Program-made: the position numbers and the translations under genes | The notes under the pieces: model-generated | Databases searched by the model: none | The model's input: only the letters and a program-made list of their open reading frames with translations | What the model was told of the DNA's origin: nothing | DNA from: CAZKGE01 sp964541695 | GTDB taxonomy: Bacteria > Bacillota > Clostridia > Christensenellales > CAG-138 | Length of the DNA: 27,441 nucleotides | NCBI GenBank assembly: GCA_964541695.1 | Contig: CAZIRB010000021.1 | Coordinates: forward strand, 1 to 27,441 | Direction: 5' to 3' | Part shown: positions 14,560-22,702 of the stretch, piece after piece | Position numbering within the stretch: the first letter of the stretch is position 1 | How the letters are laid out: every line of letters starts with the position of its first letter

Positions 14560-14968
14560 CGGGCCGAACCTGAACCTGCTGGGGCTGCGCGAGCCGGAGA
14601 TCTACGGCACAAAAACTTACGCCGATCTCGTCGCGCTGGTCCGCGCGGAGGCGGAACGACTCGGCGTGGAGACGGAATTCGTGCAGTCGAACCACGAGGG
14701 CGCGCTCGTCGACGCGATACAGGGCGCCTATGGCACGGCGGACGGCATCATCCTCAATCCCGCCGCGTACACGCACACGAGCGTCGCGCTGCTCGACGCG
14801 CTCAAGGCCGTCGGCGTGCCCGCCGTCGAGGTACACATCTCCGACCCGGACGCGCGCGAGCCGTTCCGGAGCGTCTCCTACGTCCGTGCCGCCTGCATGG
14901 CGACCGTCAAGGGCCACGGGCTGGACGGCTACGTCGACGCGCTGCGGCTGCTGTGCGGGAAGGGTTGA
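14540..14968 (+). CDS. aroQ: 3-dehydroquinate dehydratase, type II
   Basis: This 142-residue dodecamer-type enzyme catalyses the third step of the shikimate pathway. VNGPNLNLLGLREPEIYG contains the catalytic Tyr (Y22) with the flexible-lid Arg. NPAAYTHTSVAL (73-84) holds the catalytic Asn, and EVHIS (97-101) the catalytic His H99. It starts with GTG at 14540 after GGAGGAA, inside the last 20 bp of the aroE-aroK gene. Other starts in the longer upstream frame shadow the kinase. It is the last gene of the operon. No clear hairpin terminator follows on the plus strand before the repeat array, so transcripts may end within the array or at 15355-15392. Confidence 0.95.
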   Translation: MKILIVNGPNLNLLGLREPEIYGTKTYADLVALVRAEAERLGVETEFVQSNHEGALVDAIQGAYGTADGIILNPAAYTHTSVALLDALKAVGVPAVEVHISDPDAREPFRSVSYVRAACMATVKGHGLDGYVDALRLLCGKG

Positions 14969-15016
14969 TGGGGCGCGGGACGATAGGAATGCGTGAGGAA
15001 CTGCGCACTTACTGCA

Positions 15017-15370
15017 GCTTTGGATGATTGACCGGTTGGATGCGCCGGTGCAGGCATTGCCGGCACATGCGCGAAAAATATGCCCAGAGCTTTGGACAAT
15101 CCGCAAATTGGGAGCGTCAATAGCCAATATTGGCGGGATACGTGGCCTGCGGCAAAAAACCGGTGCTTTGGGCGATTTGTCAACTGGGAGCGGCGGGCGA
15201 TGCTGCCGGACGTGTAGCCTAAGGCGAAAACTAAACTCGTGGCTTTAAGCAATTTGTCGACTGGATGCATCGATGGACGATATTGCCGGGACAAGCGGCC
15301 TGCGGCAAAAGATAAGCCCGCGTCAACGGACAATTTGCCGATTGAATACGCAACGAAAAACGAGCCCGCG
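15017..15370 (-). repeat. Degenerate tandem array of five 72-81-bp units downstream of the minus-strand operon terminator
   Basis: GCTTTGG/GCTTTAAG-type anchors begin at 15017, 15089, 15165 and 15242, and a fifth, more diverged unit begins near 15323. Shared blocks are (G)CAATTTG-like, TTGCCGG or TGCCGG, and GCCTGCGGCAAAA (15145 and 15297 copies very similar). On the minus strand each unit has a T-run following GC-rich sequence, like the 3' half of the terminator at 15355-15386. The array fills most of the 422-bp gap between aroQ and the iron-sulfur subunit gene. A minus open frame crosses it with repeat-derived, low-value peptide sequence and is not called. Stretch 14969-15016 holds nothing I recognise. 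Confidence 0.75.
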
Positions 15371-15386
15371 ACCATCGTTTCGGGCC
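15355..15386 (-). terminator. Terminator of the minus-strand molybdenum hydroxylase operon
   Basis: On the minus strand GCCCG (15385-15381) pairs with CGGGC (15368-15364), and CGA/TCG pairs continue inward past a 3-nt bulge, followed by TCGTTTTTCG. It begins five bases past the stop codon at 15391. On the plus strand the same hairpin is followed by CTTTCTT, so it may also stop read-through from the aro operon. Confidence 0.7.
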
Positions 15387-15390
15387 TTTC

Positions 15391-15864
15391 TTACCCCTTC
15401 AGTTTCTCTGCCGCCTGCAATACCGCTTCGACGATCGGCTGGTAGCCCGTGCAGCGGCAGAGGTTGCCCGCGAGCGCGCGGCGGATCGCGGCCTCGTCCG
15501 GCGACGGATCGCGGACAAGCAGCGCATACGCGGACAGCAGCATGCCCGGCGTGCAAAAGCCGCACTGCACCGCCCCGCAGGCCAAAAACGCATCCTGCAG
15601 CGCGGCGCCGACGCGCGTATCCGCCAGTCCCTCCACCGTCAGCACGTCGGTTCCGTTCAGCTGCATGGCGGGCGTTAAGCAGGCGTTCACGGCCAGATCG
15701 CCGACCACAACGGTGCACGCGCCGCACTCGCCCACGTCGCAGCCGTCCTTCGTGCCGGTCAGGCCGAGGTCCCCGCGCAGGATGTCCAGCGCGCGGCAGG
15801 CGGGATCGACCATGAGCGCGCGCCGCTCGCCGTTGACCGTAAACTCAATGCGCTCGAGCTGCAT
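15391..15864 (-). CDS. Molybdenum hydroxylase (xanthine dehydrogenase-like), 2Fe-2S subunit
   Basis: 157 residues, the usual length of XdhC/CoxS small subunits. The plant-type ferredoxin cluster is bound by C42, C47, C50 and C62 (GCDVGECGACTVVV). The helical cluster is bound by C101, C104, C136 and C138 (QCGFCTPG and NLCRCTGY). Both are complete. The protein passes electrons from the molybdenum centre to the FAD subunit. Its start at 15864 lies 20 bp inside the end of the FAD subunit gene, so the two are translated together. It is the last gene before the operon terminator. Homologues serve xanthine dehydrogenase, CO dehydrogenase, nicotinate or 4-hydroxybenzoyl-CoA enzymes, so the substrate is not set by this subunit. 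Confidence 0.95.
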   Translation of the reverse strand: MQLERIEFTVNGERRALMVDPACRALDILRGDLGLTGTKDGCDVGECGACTVVVGDLAVNACLTPAMQLNGTDVLTVEGLADTRVGAALQDAFLACGAVQCGFCTPGMLLSAYALLVRDPSPDEAAIRRALAGNLCRCTGYQPIVEAVLQAAEKLKG

Positions 15865-16723
15865 ATTCGTCCCTCATTTCGGTTAAAAGCCGCGCGATCG
15901 CCAGCCGGCAGACGGGCTGCTTATACTGCGTGGAGGCGCGCCTGCCCGCAATCTGCGGCAGCGTGTCCGAAAACGCCTCCGCGAGCCGCCCAATCTCCGC
16001 GTTATCCAGCGTCCGGCCAATTACCGAAGCCTCTGTCTCCGCAAAGCGCATCGGCTTTTGGAACGCCGCGCCGATTCCGACGCTGAGCTTGCGCACGGTA
16101 TCGCCGTCCGAAAGCTCCAGCACGATCGACAGCGTGAGCCGTGAAATCGACATCGCGCTGCGCCTGCCCACCTTATAGAAGCGCCAGAGCGCGTCCGGCG
16201 GCATTTTGGGGATGCGGAACGCGCGGATAAACTCCTTGTCCACAAGCACGGTCCTGCCGGGCCCCTGGATCAGGTTCAAAAACCGCAGCTCACGCCGCTC
16301 GCCCAGCCGGTCCAGTATCGCCGCCGCGTCGAGCGCGGCAAGCGGCCCCAGCGTATCGCCCGCAGGGGACGCGTTGGCGACGTTCCCGCCGATCGTCGCG
16401 CGGTTGCGCAATTGCTCCGCGCCGATCTGCTCCGCAGCCGCCGCAAGCAGCGGCGCGTGCGCGCGGACGAGCGCGGACCGGGCAATCTGTGTAAACGTCG
16501 CGGTGGCGCCTACGATCAGGGACTCCCCTTCCTCGCGGATTTCTCGTAACGCGGGCAACGCGGTCAGATCGACCGCCGCGCGCCCCGCAAAGCCGTCCCC
16601 CGCGCGCGATTGCACGAGCACGTCCGTCGCGCCGGCAACAAAGAGCACGGGCAGCGTCTCCGCGTCCAGCGTCCGGTAGAGCTCCGCCTCATCCGCGGGC
16701 CGTTTGTAGGATGCCACGTTCAT
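15845..16723 (-). CDS. Molybdenum hydroxylase, FAD-binding subunit
   Basis: 292 residues, normal for XdhB/CoxM medium subunits. FAD-binding stretches are FVAGATDVLVQSRAG near residue 30, in place of the usual AGGTDL, and TIGGNVANASPAGDTLGPLAALDA (about 107-130). The C-terminal CO dehydrogenase flavoprotein domain follows (KVGRRSAMSISRLTLSI). No cysteine insert for an extra 4Fe-4S cluster is present, so it is not of the 4-hydroxybenzoyl-CoA reductase type. ATG 16723 overlaps the molybdenum subunit stop as ATGA and has GGGGGAGG upstream. An open frame extends far upstream in this reading frame but shadows the molybdenum subunit gene. Confidence 0.93.
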   Translation of the reverse strand: MNVASYKRPADEAELYRTLDAETLPVLFVAGATDVLVQSRAGDGFAGRAAVDLTALPALREIREEGESLIVGATATFTQIARSALVRAHAPLLAAAAEQIGAEQLRNRATIGGNVANASPAGDTLGPLAALDAAAILDRLGERRELRFLNLIQGPGRTVLVDKEFIRAFRIPKMPPDALWRFYKVGRRSAMSISRLTLSIVLELSDGDTVRKLSVGIGAAFQKPMRFAETEASVIGRTLDNAEIGRLAEAFSDTLPQIAGRRASTQYKQPVCRLAIARLLTEMRDEYAARAH

Positions 16724-19011
16724 AGCCGCTCGCCTCCCCCGCACTCCGGATGCGCGGCAAAGAACACCGCCTCGAGGTCCGCGGGCATCCGCCGGATCGC
16801 GCCCGCGTCGCCTAAAGCCATGTTCACCGCCGCGAGGATCGCCGCGCAGGACGGCTCCATCGCGGGTTCGCCGAGACTCTTGCCGCCGAACGGGCCCGCG
16901 TCGTCGGGATTCTCGATAAACGAAATGCGCATATCGCCCACATCCGCGGCGGTCGGGATCAGGTAGGTATCGAAATTCGTGTTCTTCACCTCGCCCGTGC
17001 CGCCGTCGAGCTCCACGCGCTCCATCAGCGACATGCCCGCGCCCATGGCGAGGCCGCCGCTGACCTGCCCCGCCGCCATCTGCGGGTGTATCACGCGTCC
17101 CGCGTCGTGGCAGGCCGACAATTGCACAAGCCGCGTTTTGCCGGTCTCCGTGTCCACCTCGACCTCCGCAGCCTGCGCGGAATACGTATAGGAAATGTAT
17201 GCCTCGCCCTGCCCGCGCGCATGGTCCCAATCCAGCGGGCGAACAGCGTATTCGCCGGTGCTGTCCGGCTCGAGGCCGCGCGCGGCAAATCGCTCGCAGA
17301 TCGCTTGGTATGTGTATATAGCGCCGCCCGCCTGCACGCGGCCGCCGGCAAAGCGCACGCGCTCCGCCGGCATCTCCAGCACGTCCGCGACCGCCGCGGC
17401 AAGGTTTTGTACGCACGCAAGGACGGCGTTGCCGCCGATGAACGTGCCGCGGCTGGCCCCCGCCGCGCCGGTGTCCGGATTCTCCGCGGTTTCCGGCGGC
17501 ATGCGGGAAACGCCCGAGAGCGGCAGGCCCAGCGCGTCCGCGGCGATCTGGGTCAGCGCCGTGTCGGAGCCCTGCCCCATGTCCATCATCGGGCAGAACA
17601 GCTGCGCCGTGCCGTCGGGAAGCAGCCGGATGCGCGCGCGGCCGATGTCCGGCGCGTCCGCGCCGAAGCTGACGCCGCGCAGGCTGCACGCGACGCCGAC
17701 GCCGCGGCGGAAGCGCCCGGCCTGCGGACGGGAATACTCCAAAAACTTTTCGGCAAAGCCGATATCGCTTGCGGCGCGCTCCGCCACGTCCAGGCTGCTC
17801 ACCGCGCCGAAGTCGAGTATGTGGCCGGTCGCGGTGCTGTCTCCGGGCTTAAGCAGGTTCTTTTGCCGCAGCGCGAGCGGCGACAGGCCGAGCTTTTGCG
17901 CGAGCTCGTTCATGGCCGACTCCATAGCAAAAATAGCCTGCGGCGTGCCGAAGCCGCGCATCGCGCCGCAGGGGACGTTGTTCGTCATGACGGCGCGCGT
18001 GTCGTACCGCACGTTGGGAATCCGGTACGGCCCCTGCCCGCAGGTCACGGTCTTCCAGGCCACGATAGGGCTCTCGTTGACGTACGCGCCGCCGTCCATG
18101 CGCGCGTCGACCGTCAGCGCGGTCAGCTCGCCGGTCTTCTTTGCGCCGAGACGCACGGAAAAACGGATGCCGTGCCGCTTGTGCCGCTGCTGCATGGACT
18201 CCTCGCGCGAGAGCAGGTACCGCACCGGCCGCCCGAGCGCCCTTGCCGCGACGGCCGCGCGCGCAGCCATGGCCGCGATGATCTCGACCTTGCCGCCGAA
18301 GCTCCCGCCGAGCGCGTCCGGGCGGACGAGGACCTGCTCGAGCGGCAGCGAGAGCGCGTCGGCTACCACCTGCCGCGTGTAGAACGGGTGCTGCATCGAG
18401 CCGCGGATCTCCAGCTTGTCGCCGTCTTGCGGGATGACCAGCACGACGTCCGGCTCGAGATAGGCGTGCTCGACGCGGCTCGTTTCGTACACGGCGTCGA
18501 TCACCGCGTCCGCCTCGGCAAAGCCGCGTTCCGGGTCGCCCTTCTGCAAATGCGTGTGCGAGCAGACGTTGTCCGGGTACGCGTCGTTTACGACCACGCG
18601 GGCTAGCCGCGCCTCGTCCATGTCCAGCACCGCGGGCATCGGGGTCAGTTCCGCGCGCACGAGGGCGGCGCCGCGCCGGGCCGCCTCGATGGACTCGGCC
18701 ACGACGAGCGCGACGACGTCGCCCGCGTATTTCACTTCGTTTTCCGGGAAAATTGGTTCGTCCGGCGTCATCATGCCGAACGTGCGCCTGCCCGGCAGAT
18801 CGTCCGCGGAAAACACGCCGAGCACGCCGGGAACGGCAAGGCAATCCGCCGTATCCAGCGCAGAAAAGCGCGCGTGCGGCACCCTAAAACAGACGCCGCA
18901 GGCGTGCGCCATGCCCGGAAGGCGGATATCCGCGCCGTAGCGCGCCTCGCCGGTCAGCTTCTTTCCGCCGTCGAGCCGGCCGGGCGATGTGTGAATCTCT
19001 CTTATCTGCAT
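16720..19011 (-). CDS. Molybdenum hydroxylase (xanthine dehydrogenase-like), molybdopterin-binding subunit
   Basis: 763 residues, the size of separate XdhA-type large subunits. It begins with TSPGRLDGGKKLTGEARYGADI, the usual N-terminal motif. GDPERGFAEADAVIDAVYETSRVEHAYLEPD (about 158-188) leads into GGSFGGK (235-241). Next is CGAMRGFGTPQAIFAMESAMNELA, then MDMGQGSDTALTQIAADALGLP. GKSLGEPAMEPS carries the catalytic Glu (about E715). It hydroxylates a heterocycle or aldehyde at the Mo centre. Purines are plausible given the nearby adenine/adenosine deaminase, but this is inference. ATG 19011 is chosen because family similarity starts there. An in-frame ATG at 19065, three bases after the preceding stop, would add 18 residues. 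Confidence 0.93.
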   Translation of the reverse strand: MQIREIHTSPGRLDGGKKLTGEARYGADIRLPGMAHACGVCFRVPHARFSALDTADCLAVPGVLGVFSADDLPGRRTFGMMTPDEPIFPENEVKYAGDVVALVVAESIEAARRGAALVRAELTPMPAVLDMDEARLARVVVNDAYPDNVCSHTHLQKGDPERGFAEADAVIDAVYETSRVEHAYLEPDVVLVIPQDGDKLEIRGSMQHPFYTRQVVADALSLPLEQVLVRPDALGGSFGGKVEIIAAMAARAAVAARALGRPVRYLLSREESMQQRHKRHGIRFSVRLGAKKTGELTALTVDARMDGGAYVNESPIVAWKTVTCGQGPYRIPNVRYDTRAVMTNNVPCGAMRGFGTPQAIFAMESAMNELAQKLGLSPLALRQKNLLKPGDSTATGHILDFGAVSSLDVAERAASDIGFAEKFLEYSRPQAGRFRRGVGVACSLRGVSFGADAPDIGRARIRLLPDGTAQLFCPMMDMGQGSDTALTQIAADALGLPLSGVSRMPPETAENPDTGAAGASRGTFIGGNAVLACVQNLAAAVADVLEMPAERVRFAGGRVQAGGAIYTYQAICERFAARGLEPDSTGEYAVRPLDWDHARGQGEAYISYTYSAQAAEVEVDTETGKTRLVQLSACHDAGRVIHPQMAAGQVSGGLAMGAGMSLMERVELDGGTGEVKNTNFDTYLIPTAADVGDMRISFIENPDDAGPFGGKSLGEPAMEPSCAAILAAVNMALGDAGAIRRMPADLEAVFFAAHPECGGGERL

Positions 19012-19068
19012 CGCTAATTCCCATCCGTCCGCGCCCGCCGCCTTTTGTGTCAGGCCGGAGCGCATCGG

Positions 19069-20037
19069 CTATTCGCCCATCAAAAACAACAGATCGTCGA
19101 GCTGCTTGTTGCTCGTAAAATCCCCGCGCTCCTTGATCGCGCTGAGCACGCGGATGCATTTCTTCAGCAGCACGAGTTTGCCCTTTTTCGTATAAACGTA
19201 TCGCACGCCCTCGATATAGCGCGGGCTGCCCTGATACACCAGCTGCCCAAAGTCCAGACAGGCCGGCACGGCGTCGTACCCGCGCTCCTTCCGGAACGCT
19301 AGCAGCGCCTTGTTGAGCGCGTACACCTTGCGCGACGAGAGGATCATCAGGTTCTCGCGGTCCATCATGTACCAGACGATGCTCCAGCCGGAGGAGAAGT
19401 AGTCGAGCTGCTCGAGGTCGCGGTTTTTGATGTGGTCGCAGTTGCGCCGGAGCGTATTGAGCAGCTCGCGCTCGCGGTAGAGCCGCTCGACGACCTTCTG
19501 GTTCCCCTGCCGCACGCCGCGGCAATAGTACACGCCGCCCCAGTCCATCGCGACGCGGACCACCTCGAAGCAGCGCTCCTCGTCGCCGTCCAAAAGCGCC
19601 TGCCGAAGCACTTCGCTCAGCAACACCTGCATGCGGAGGTTGGACTCCAGGCTCTCGCCCGACACGAGCGACGGATCCAGCCACGAGACCCAGTTCTCCG
19701 AGTCCAGCGAATACTTGCAGCGAAATTCCGCGCCGTCGTATTGTTTCAGCTCCGCGTTGAGAAAGTCGATGAACTCGCGGAATATCCGCTCCGTCTTCTT
19801 GGGGGAAAACGCGGCCTTCTTGCGCGGCTTGTACGGCCGGACCTGCCCGGGCAGCGGGAGCTTCGCGCTCTCGATCAGCCGCTGCGCCCTCTCGGCGCTC
19901 TGCTTGCCGCTTTTGAGCAGCAGAAACAGCCCCGCGTTCTGCAGAAACGTCCCGACCGCGACGCCGCCGTCCAGCGCGGCCTCCTCGAACAGCGCGGCGC
20001 ATTCGTCATTGAGCTGAACCGTGATCTCCTTGGGCAT
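19069..20037 (-). CDS. Protein of unknown function upstream of the molybdenum hydroxylase genes
   Basis: I do not recognise this 322-residue protein. It has no signal peptide or transmembrane segment. The first 45 residues (MPKEITVQLNDECAALFEEA, then a leucine-rich helix) resemble a ribbon-helix-helix type DNA-binding start, with one beta-like strand followed by helices. A basic stretch follows (RPYKPRKKAAFSPKKTERI, about residues 67-85). The larger rest is mixed alpha/beta with many aromatic and charged residues (WVSWLDPSL, WGGVYYCRG, YFSSGWSIVWYMMDREN) and ends in a helix ending LLFLMGE. It is the first gene after an internal promoter with a palindrome and directly precedes the Mo subunit gene. 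It could be a regulator or accessory protein of that operon. That is inference from position and the N-terminal pattern only. Confidence 0.75.
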   Translation of the reverse strand: MPKEITVQLNDECAALFEEAALDGGVAVGTFLQNAGLFLLLKSGKQSAERAQRLIESAKLPLPGQVRPYKPRKKAAFSPKKTERIFREFIDFLNAELKQYDGAEFRCKYSLDSENWVSWLDPSLVSGESLESNLRMQVLLSEVLRQALLDGDEERCFEVVRVAMDWGGVYYCRGVRQGNQKVVERLYRERELLNTLRRNCDHIKNRDLEQLDYFSSGWSIVWYMMDRENLMILSSRKVYALNKALLAFRKERGYDAVPACLDFGQLVYQGSPRYIEGVRYVYTKKGKLVLLKKCIRVLSAIKERGDFTSNKQLDDLLFLMGE

Positions 20038-20109
20038 ATCGACCGTTCCATTCTTTCCCGACGCGGCGCTCAGGCTTCCCCCGCGCCCGCATCCGTGCGT
20101 TCCGTAAAC

Positions 20110-20145
20110 TTTGGTACAAATCTTCTTTTTTAATTGTATACCAAA
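20110..20145. promoter_or_regulatory. Candidate operator overlapping the internal promoter
   Basis: TTTGGTAC (20110-20117) and GTATACCAAA (20136-20145) form an inverted repeat with arms of eight matching bases (two extra bases, TA, in one arm). They flank an AT-rich centre that contains the -10 box at 20133-20138. A dimeric regulator bound here would block or bend the promoter of the unknown gene and the Mo hydroxylase genes. Confidence 0.5.
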
Positions 20146-20161
20146 CGAAAATTCTGTTCAA
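20133..20161 (-). promoter_or_regulatory. Internal promoter for the unknown gene and Mo hydroxylase genes
   Basis: On the minus strand TTGAAC (20161-20156), a 17-bp spacer and TACAAT (20138-20133) lie between the iorB stop (20185) and the unknown gene's ATG (20037). It would make the molybdenum hydroxylase genes separately controllable. The transcript leader is about 90 nt. Confidence 0.65.
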
Positions 20162-20184
20162 TACGCCCCGCGCGGCGGGCTCCG

Positions 20185-20769
20185 TCATGAACGCCGCAGG
20201 CCGCCCTCAAAAGCCGTCAGCCGGCCCGTTTGTCCGGCCAGCTCCTCGCGGATCGCCTGCGTGGAAACCGGGAACCTTGCTGCGCCCGCGCAGAGCACGC
20301 CGAGCAGGAAATACCCCTCGCTCTCTGCACTGCTCCCGCAATCCACGGCTTCCTTTGCCGCGTCGACGCGGACAACGGCCGCGCCGCGCTGTTCGACGGC
20401 GTCCAGCCAGTCGTCGCGGCGCGCGTCGCGCTTGCCGCTGACGAGCTCCTCGATGGTCGGCGTCTCCGCGGCGTTGAGCAGCAAAAGGCCGTCCTTTTTC
20501 AGGAGCCACGCCGCGTTCATCACGCCGTCGAGCGGCTCCAGCGCAAGCACCGCGTCCGCGTCCCCGGGCGTAATGAACGCCGCAGAGCCGGGACGGCCAA
20601 AGCGCAGATCGCAGGTGATGGGCCCGAGCCGCATCGCCGAACGCGGCCGGTCGATCACGCTGACAAAGAGCCCCTGCCGCGCCGCGGCGCGCGCGATGAG
20701 CGTCGAAAGCCCGACCACGCCCTGCCCGCCGACGCCGGCGATACGCAGATCAAATCGTTGCCCGTCCAT
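20185..20769 (-). CDS. iorB: Indolepyruvate:ferredoxin oxidoreductase, beta subunit
   Basis: This 194-residue protein is of the pyruvate:ferredoxin oxidoreductase gamma-domain family. GVGGQGVVGLSTLIARAA (12-29) is the hallmark near the N-terminus. VIDRPRSAMRLGPITCDLRFG and GDADAVLALEPLDGVMNA follow the family pattern. With IorA it oxidises indolepyruvate and other aryl-2-oxoacids to the acyl-CoA with ferredoxin reduction, typically in anaerobes degrading aromatic amino acids. The ATG follows the iorA stop with no spacer, and the ribosome binding site (GGAGGTGG) lies in the last codons of iorA. It is the last gene before the internal promoter; no clear terminator follows it. Confidence 0.93.
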   Translation of the reverse strand: MDGQRFDLRIAGVGGQGVVGLSTLIARAAARQGLFVSVIDRPRSAMRLGPITCDLRFGRPGSAAFITPGDADAVLALEPLDGVMNAAWLLKKDGLLLLNAAETPTIEELVSGKRDARRDDWLDAVEQRGAAVVRVDAAKEAVDCGSSAESEGYFLLGVLCAGAARFPVSTQAIREELAGQTGRLTAFEGGLRRS

Positions 20770-22671
20770 TTATTCCACCTCCGCAATTTGGATCGCGCCC
20801 TCGGGGCAAACCTCCACACACAGCCCACAGGCCGTGCACAGTGCCGTGGAGATAATGGGTTTTGTCGCGTTGCCCTTCTCCCGGTAGCCCGGCCAGGAGA
20901 TGGCGGAGCAGAACAGCTCCATGCATTTGCCGCAGCGCGAGCACTTCTTAGCGTCGACTGCCGCGGTGCGCTTCAGAAGCCTTTGCGCCTTCTCCGCGTG
21001 CAGGCGGTTGAGCACGCAGGGTTCCTCGGCGACGAGGATCGCGGGCTTAGGGGCGTCGAGCGCCTCCAGGATGGCGTCCGTCATCTCCTCCGCTTGCAGC
21101 GGCCGCACGCGTTTGACAAACGGCACGCCCATGCTGCGGCAGAGCCCCGCAAGGTCGACGCGCGGCACGTCCCGGCCGACGACGTTGCTGCCCGTGCAGC
21201 CCGTCGGCTGCAGGCCGGTGTTGCCCAGGGTGCCGTTGTCCAGCAGGATGACCACAATATTCGCCTCGTTGAACACGGCGTTGGCCAGCGCCGATACGCC
21301 GCCGTGCAAAAAGCCGCCGTCGCCGCAGAGCGCGAGCACCGGAGCGTCGCCGCCGGAATGCGCCACGCCGCTGGCGAAGCTGATCGCGCCGCCCATGTTG
21401 GTGGCGGAGCTGATGGACTTGGCCGGCGTCAGGATGCCCATGAACGCGCAGCCCGCGTCGCTGACGGCGACGTATTTGCCGCCGTTCTTCCGGTCCAGCG
21501 CCTTGCGGATGGCGTAGAACACGCCCATGTGCCCGCAGCCGGCGCAGAGCGTCAGACCGCGCTCGGCAAGATAGTCGACCGCGCCCGCGTCCGAATCCTG
21601 CAGCTCGGGCAGACCGGCGACGCGCCGCAGCACCGTCTCGCAGTCCTTGACGAACAGCTCGCCGCCGAACGGGATATCCCCCGACAGCCTGCCGACGACC
21701 GGCACGGAAAAGCCTTGCCTGCCGAACAGCGCGAGGATCTCCTGCTCGACGAACGCCTCGCCCTCCTCGAACACGATCAGCCGGTCCGCCTGCTTGGCAA
21801 AGCGTTCGACCAGCTCCCCGTTGAGCGGATGGATCACGCCGAGCTTCAATATGGACGCCGAAACCCCGCAGCGCGACATCGCTTCCTTGACAACGGGGTA
21901 CAGCGCGCCGCAGCAGACGATGTTGAGCTTCGCGCCCGCGCAGATCTCCTCGCGGTCAAATCCCTGCCCCGCGAGCAGCTCCGCCGCACGGATCAAATTC
22001 TTGTGCAAAAACCGGTGGATCGTGACGGCGGGCATCGTGCCGGGCTCGAACATCACGACGCGGCGCGGGTTCGGCGCAAACTCCGGCTCATTTCCGACCT
22101 TCGCGATCTCGCCCACGGTCACCTGCGTGCGCTGCATCATGAGCTGGCAGACGCTGCGCACGACCACCGGGCAGCCCAGTTCCTCGGACAGCGCGAACGC
22201 GTACTTTGTCATAACGCGCGCCTCGTCCGCCGAGGACGGCGACAGCACCGGGATGTCCGCGCTCGCGGCCAGCACGCGCGAGTCCGACTCGATGGCCGAC
22301 GTGTTGGCGCCGACATCGTCGCCCGCAAACAGCACGAGCCCGCCGCGGACGCCGTAGTTGGCCGTGTATTTCAGCGCGTCCATGATGACGTCGGTGCCCA
22401 GATGGTTCATCGTGCACAGCGCGCGGACGCCGTTGCTCGCCGCGCCCCAGGCCAGCTCCATCGCCACGCGCTCGTTGGTCGACCACTCCGCGTGGATGCC
22501 CAGTTCGTCCGCAACGGACGCGAGCGCGGCGAGCGCGCCGGAGCTCGGCGTGCCCGGAAAGCCGGAGACGACCCGAACATCCGCTTCCAGCGCGCCGCGC
22601 GCCACCGCCTCGTAGCCGTACGCCAGCACTCGCTTTCCCGGCGTTTTCTCCTTCATGATCGGCACCTGCAT
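20770..22671 (-). CDS. iorA: Indolepyruvate:ferredoxin oxidoreductase, alpha subunit
   Basis: 633 residues, near the usual IorA length. Residues 15-200 form the pyrimidine-binding domain (SGFPGTPSSGALAAL; AEWSTNERVAMELAWGAA). Later comes the thiamine diphosphate domain, with CAGCGHMGVFYAIRKAL, the GDGGFLHGG motif and the closing NGTLGNTG. The C-terminal 60 residues bind two 4Fe-4S clusters: CSRCGKCMELFC, with the wide last spacing normal for IorA, and CTACGLCVEVCP. It uses CoA and ferredoxin to oxidise aryl-2-oxoacids made by transamination of Trp, Phe or Tyr. The start is ATG 22671 after GGAGGGAAGATC; a longer frame to 22737 runs into the preceding gene and lacks a ribosome binding site. Confidence 0.95.
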   Translation of the reverse strand: MQVPIMKEKTPGKRVLAYGYEAVARGALEADVRVVSGFPGTPSSGALAALASVADELGIHAEWSTNERVAMELAWGAASNGVRALCTMNHLGTDVIMDALKYTANYGVRGGLVLFAGDDVGANTSAIESDSRVLAASADIPVLSPSSADEARVMTKYAFALSEELGCPVVVRSVCQLMMQRTQVTVGEIAKVGNEPEFAPNPRRVVMFEPGTMPAVTIHRFLHKNLIRAAELLAGQGFDREEICAGAKLNIVCCGALYPVVKEAMSRCGVSASILKLGVIHPLNGELVERFAKQADRLIVFEEGEAFVEQEILALFGRQGFSVPVVGRLSGDIPFGGELFVKDCETVLRRVAGLPELQDSDAGAVDYLAERGLTLCAGCGHMGVFYAIRKALDRKNGGKYVAVSDAGCAFMGILTPAKSISSATNMGGAISFASGVAHSGGDAPVLALCGDGGFLHGGVSALANAVFNEANIVVILLDNGTLGNTGLQPTGCTGSNVVGRDVPRVDLAGLCRSMGVPFVKRVRPLQAEEMTDAILEALDAPKPAILVAEEPCVLNRLHAEKAQRLLKRTAAVDAKKCSRCGKCMELFCSAISWPGYREKGNATKPIISTALCTACGLCVEVCPEGAIQIAEVE

Positions 22672-22702
22672 GATCTTCCCTCCAAATCGTTTGTCGTGTG
22701 GA

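Noticed and set aside
14929..15375. Minus-strand open frame with repeated AAGRLSRQY / AAGHVSRQY segments
   Set aside because: It is produced by the degenerate 72-81-bp array and overlaps the aroQ end; no start signal or recognised domain.
15845..17689. 614-residue version of the FAD subunit
   Set aside because: The upstream 322 residues are a shadow of the molybdenum subunit gene. Family similarity and a ribosome binding site begin at 16723.
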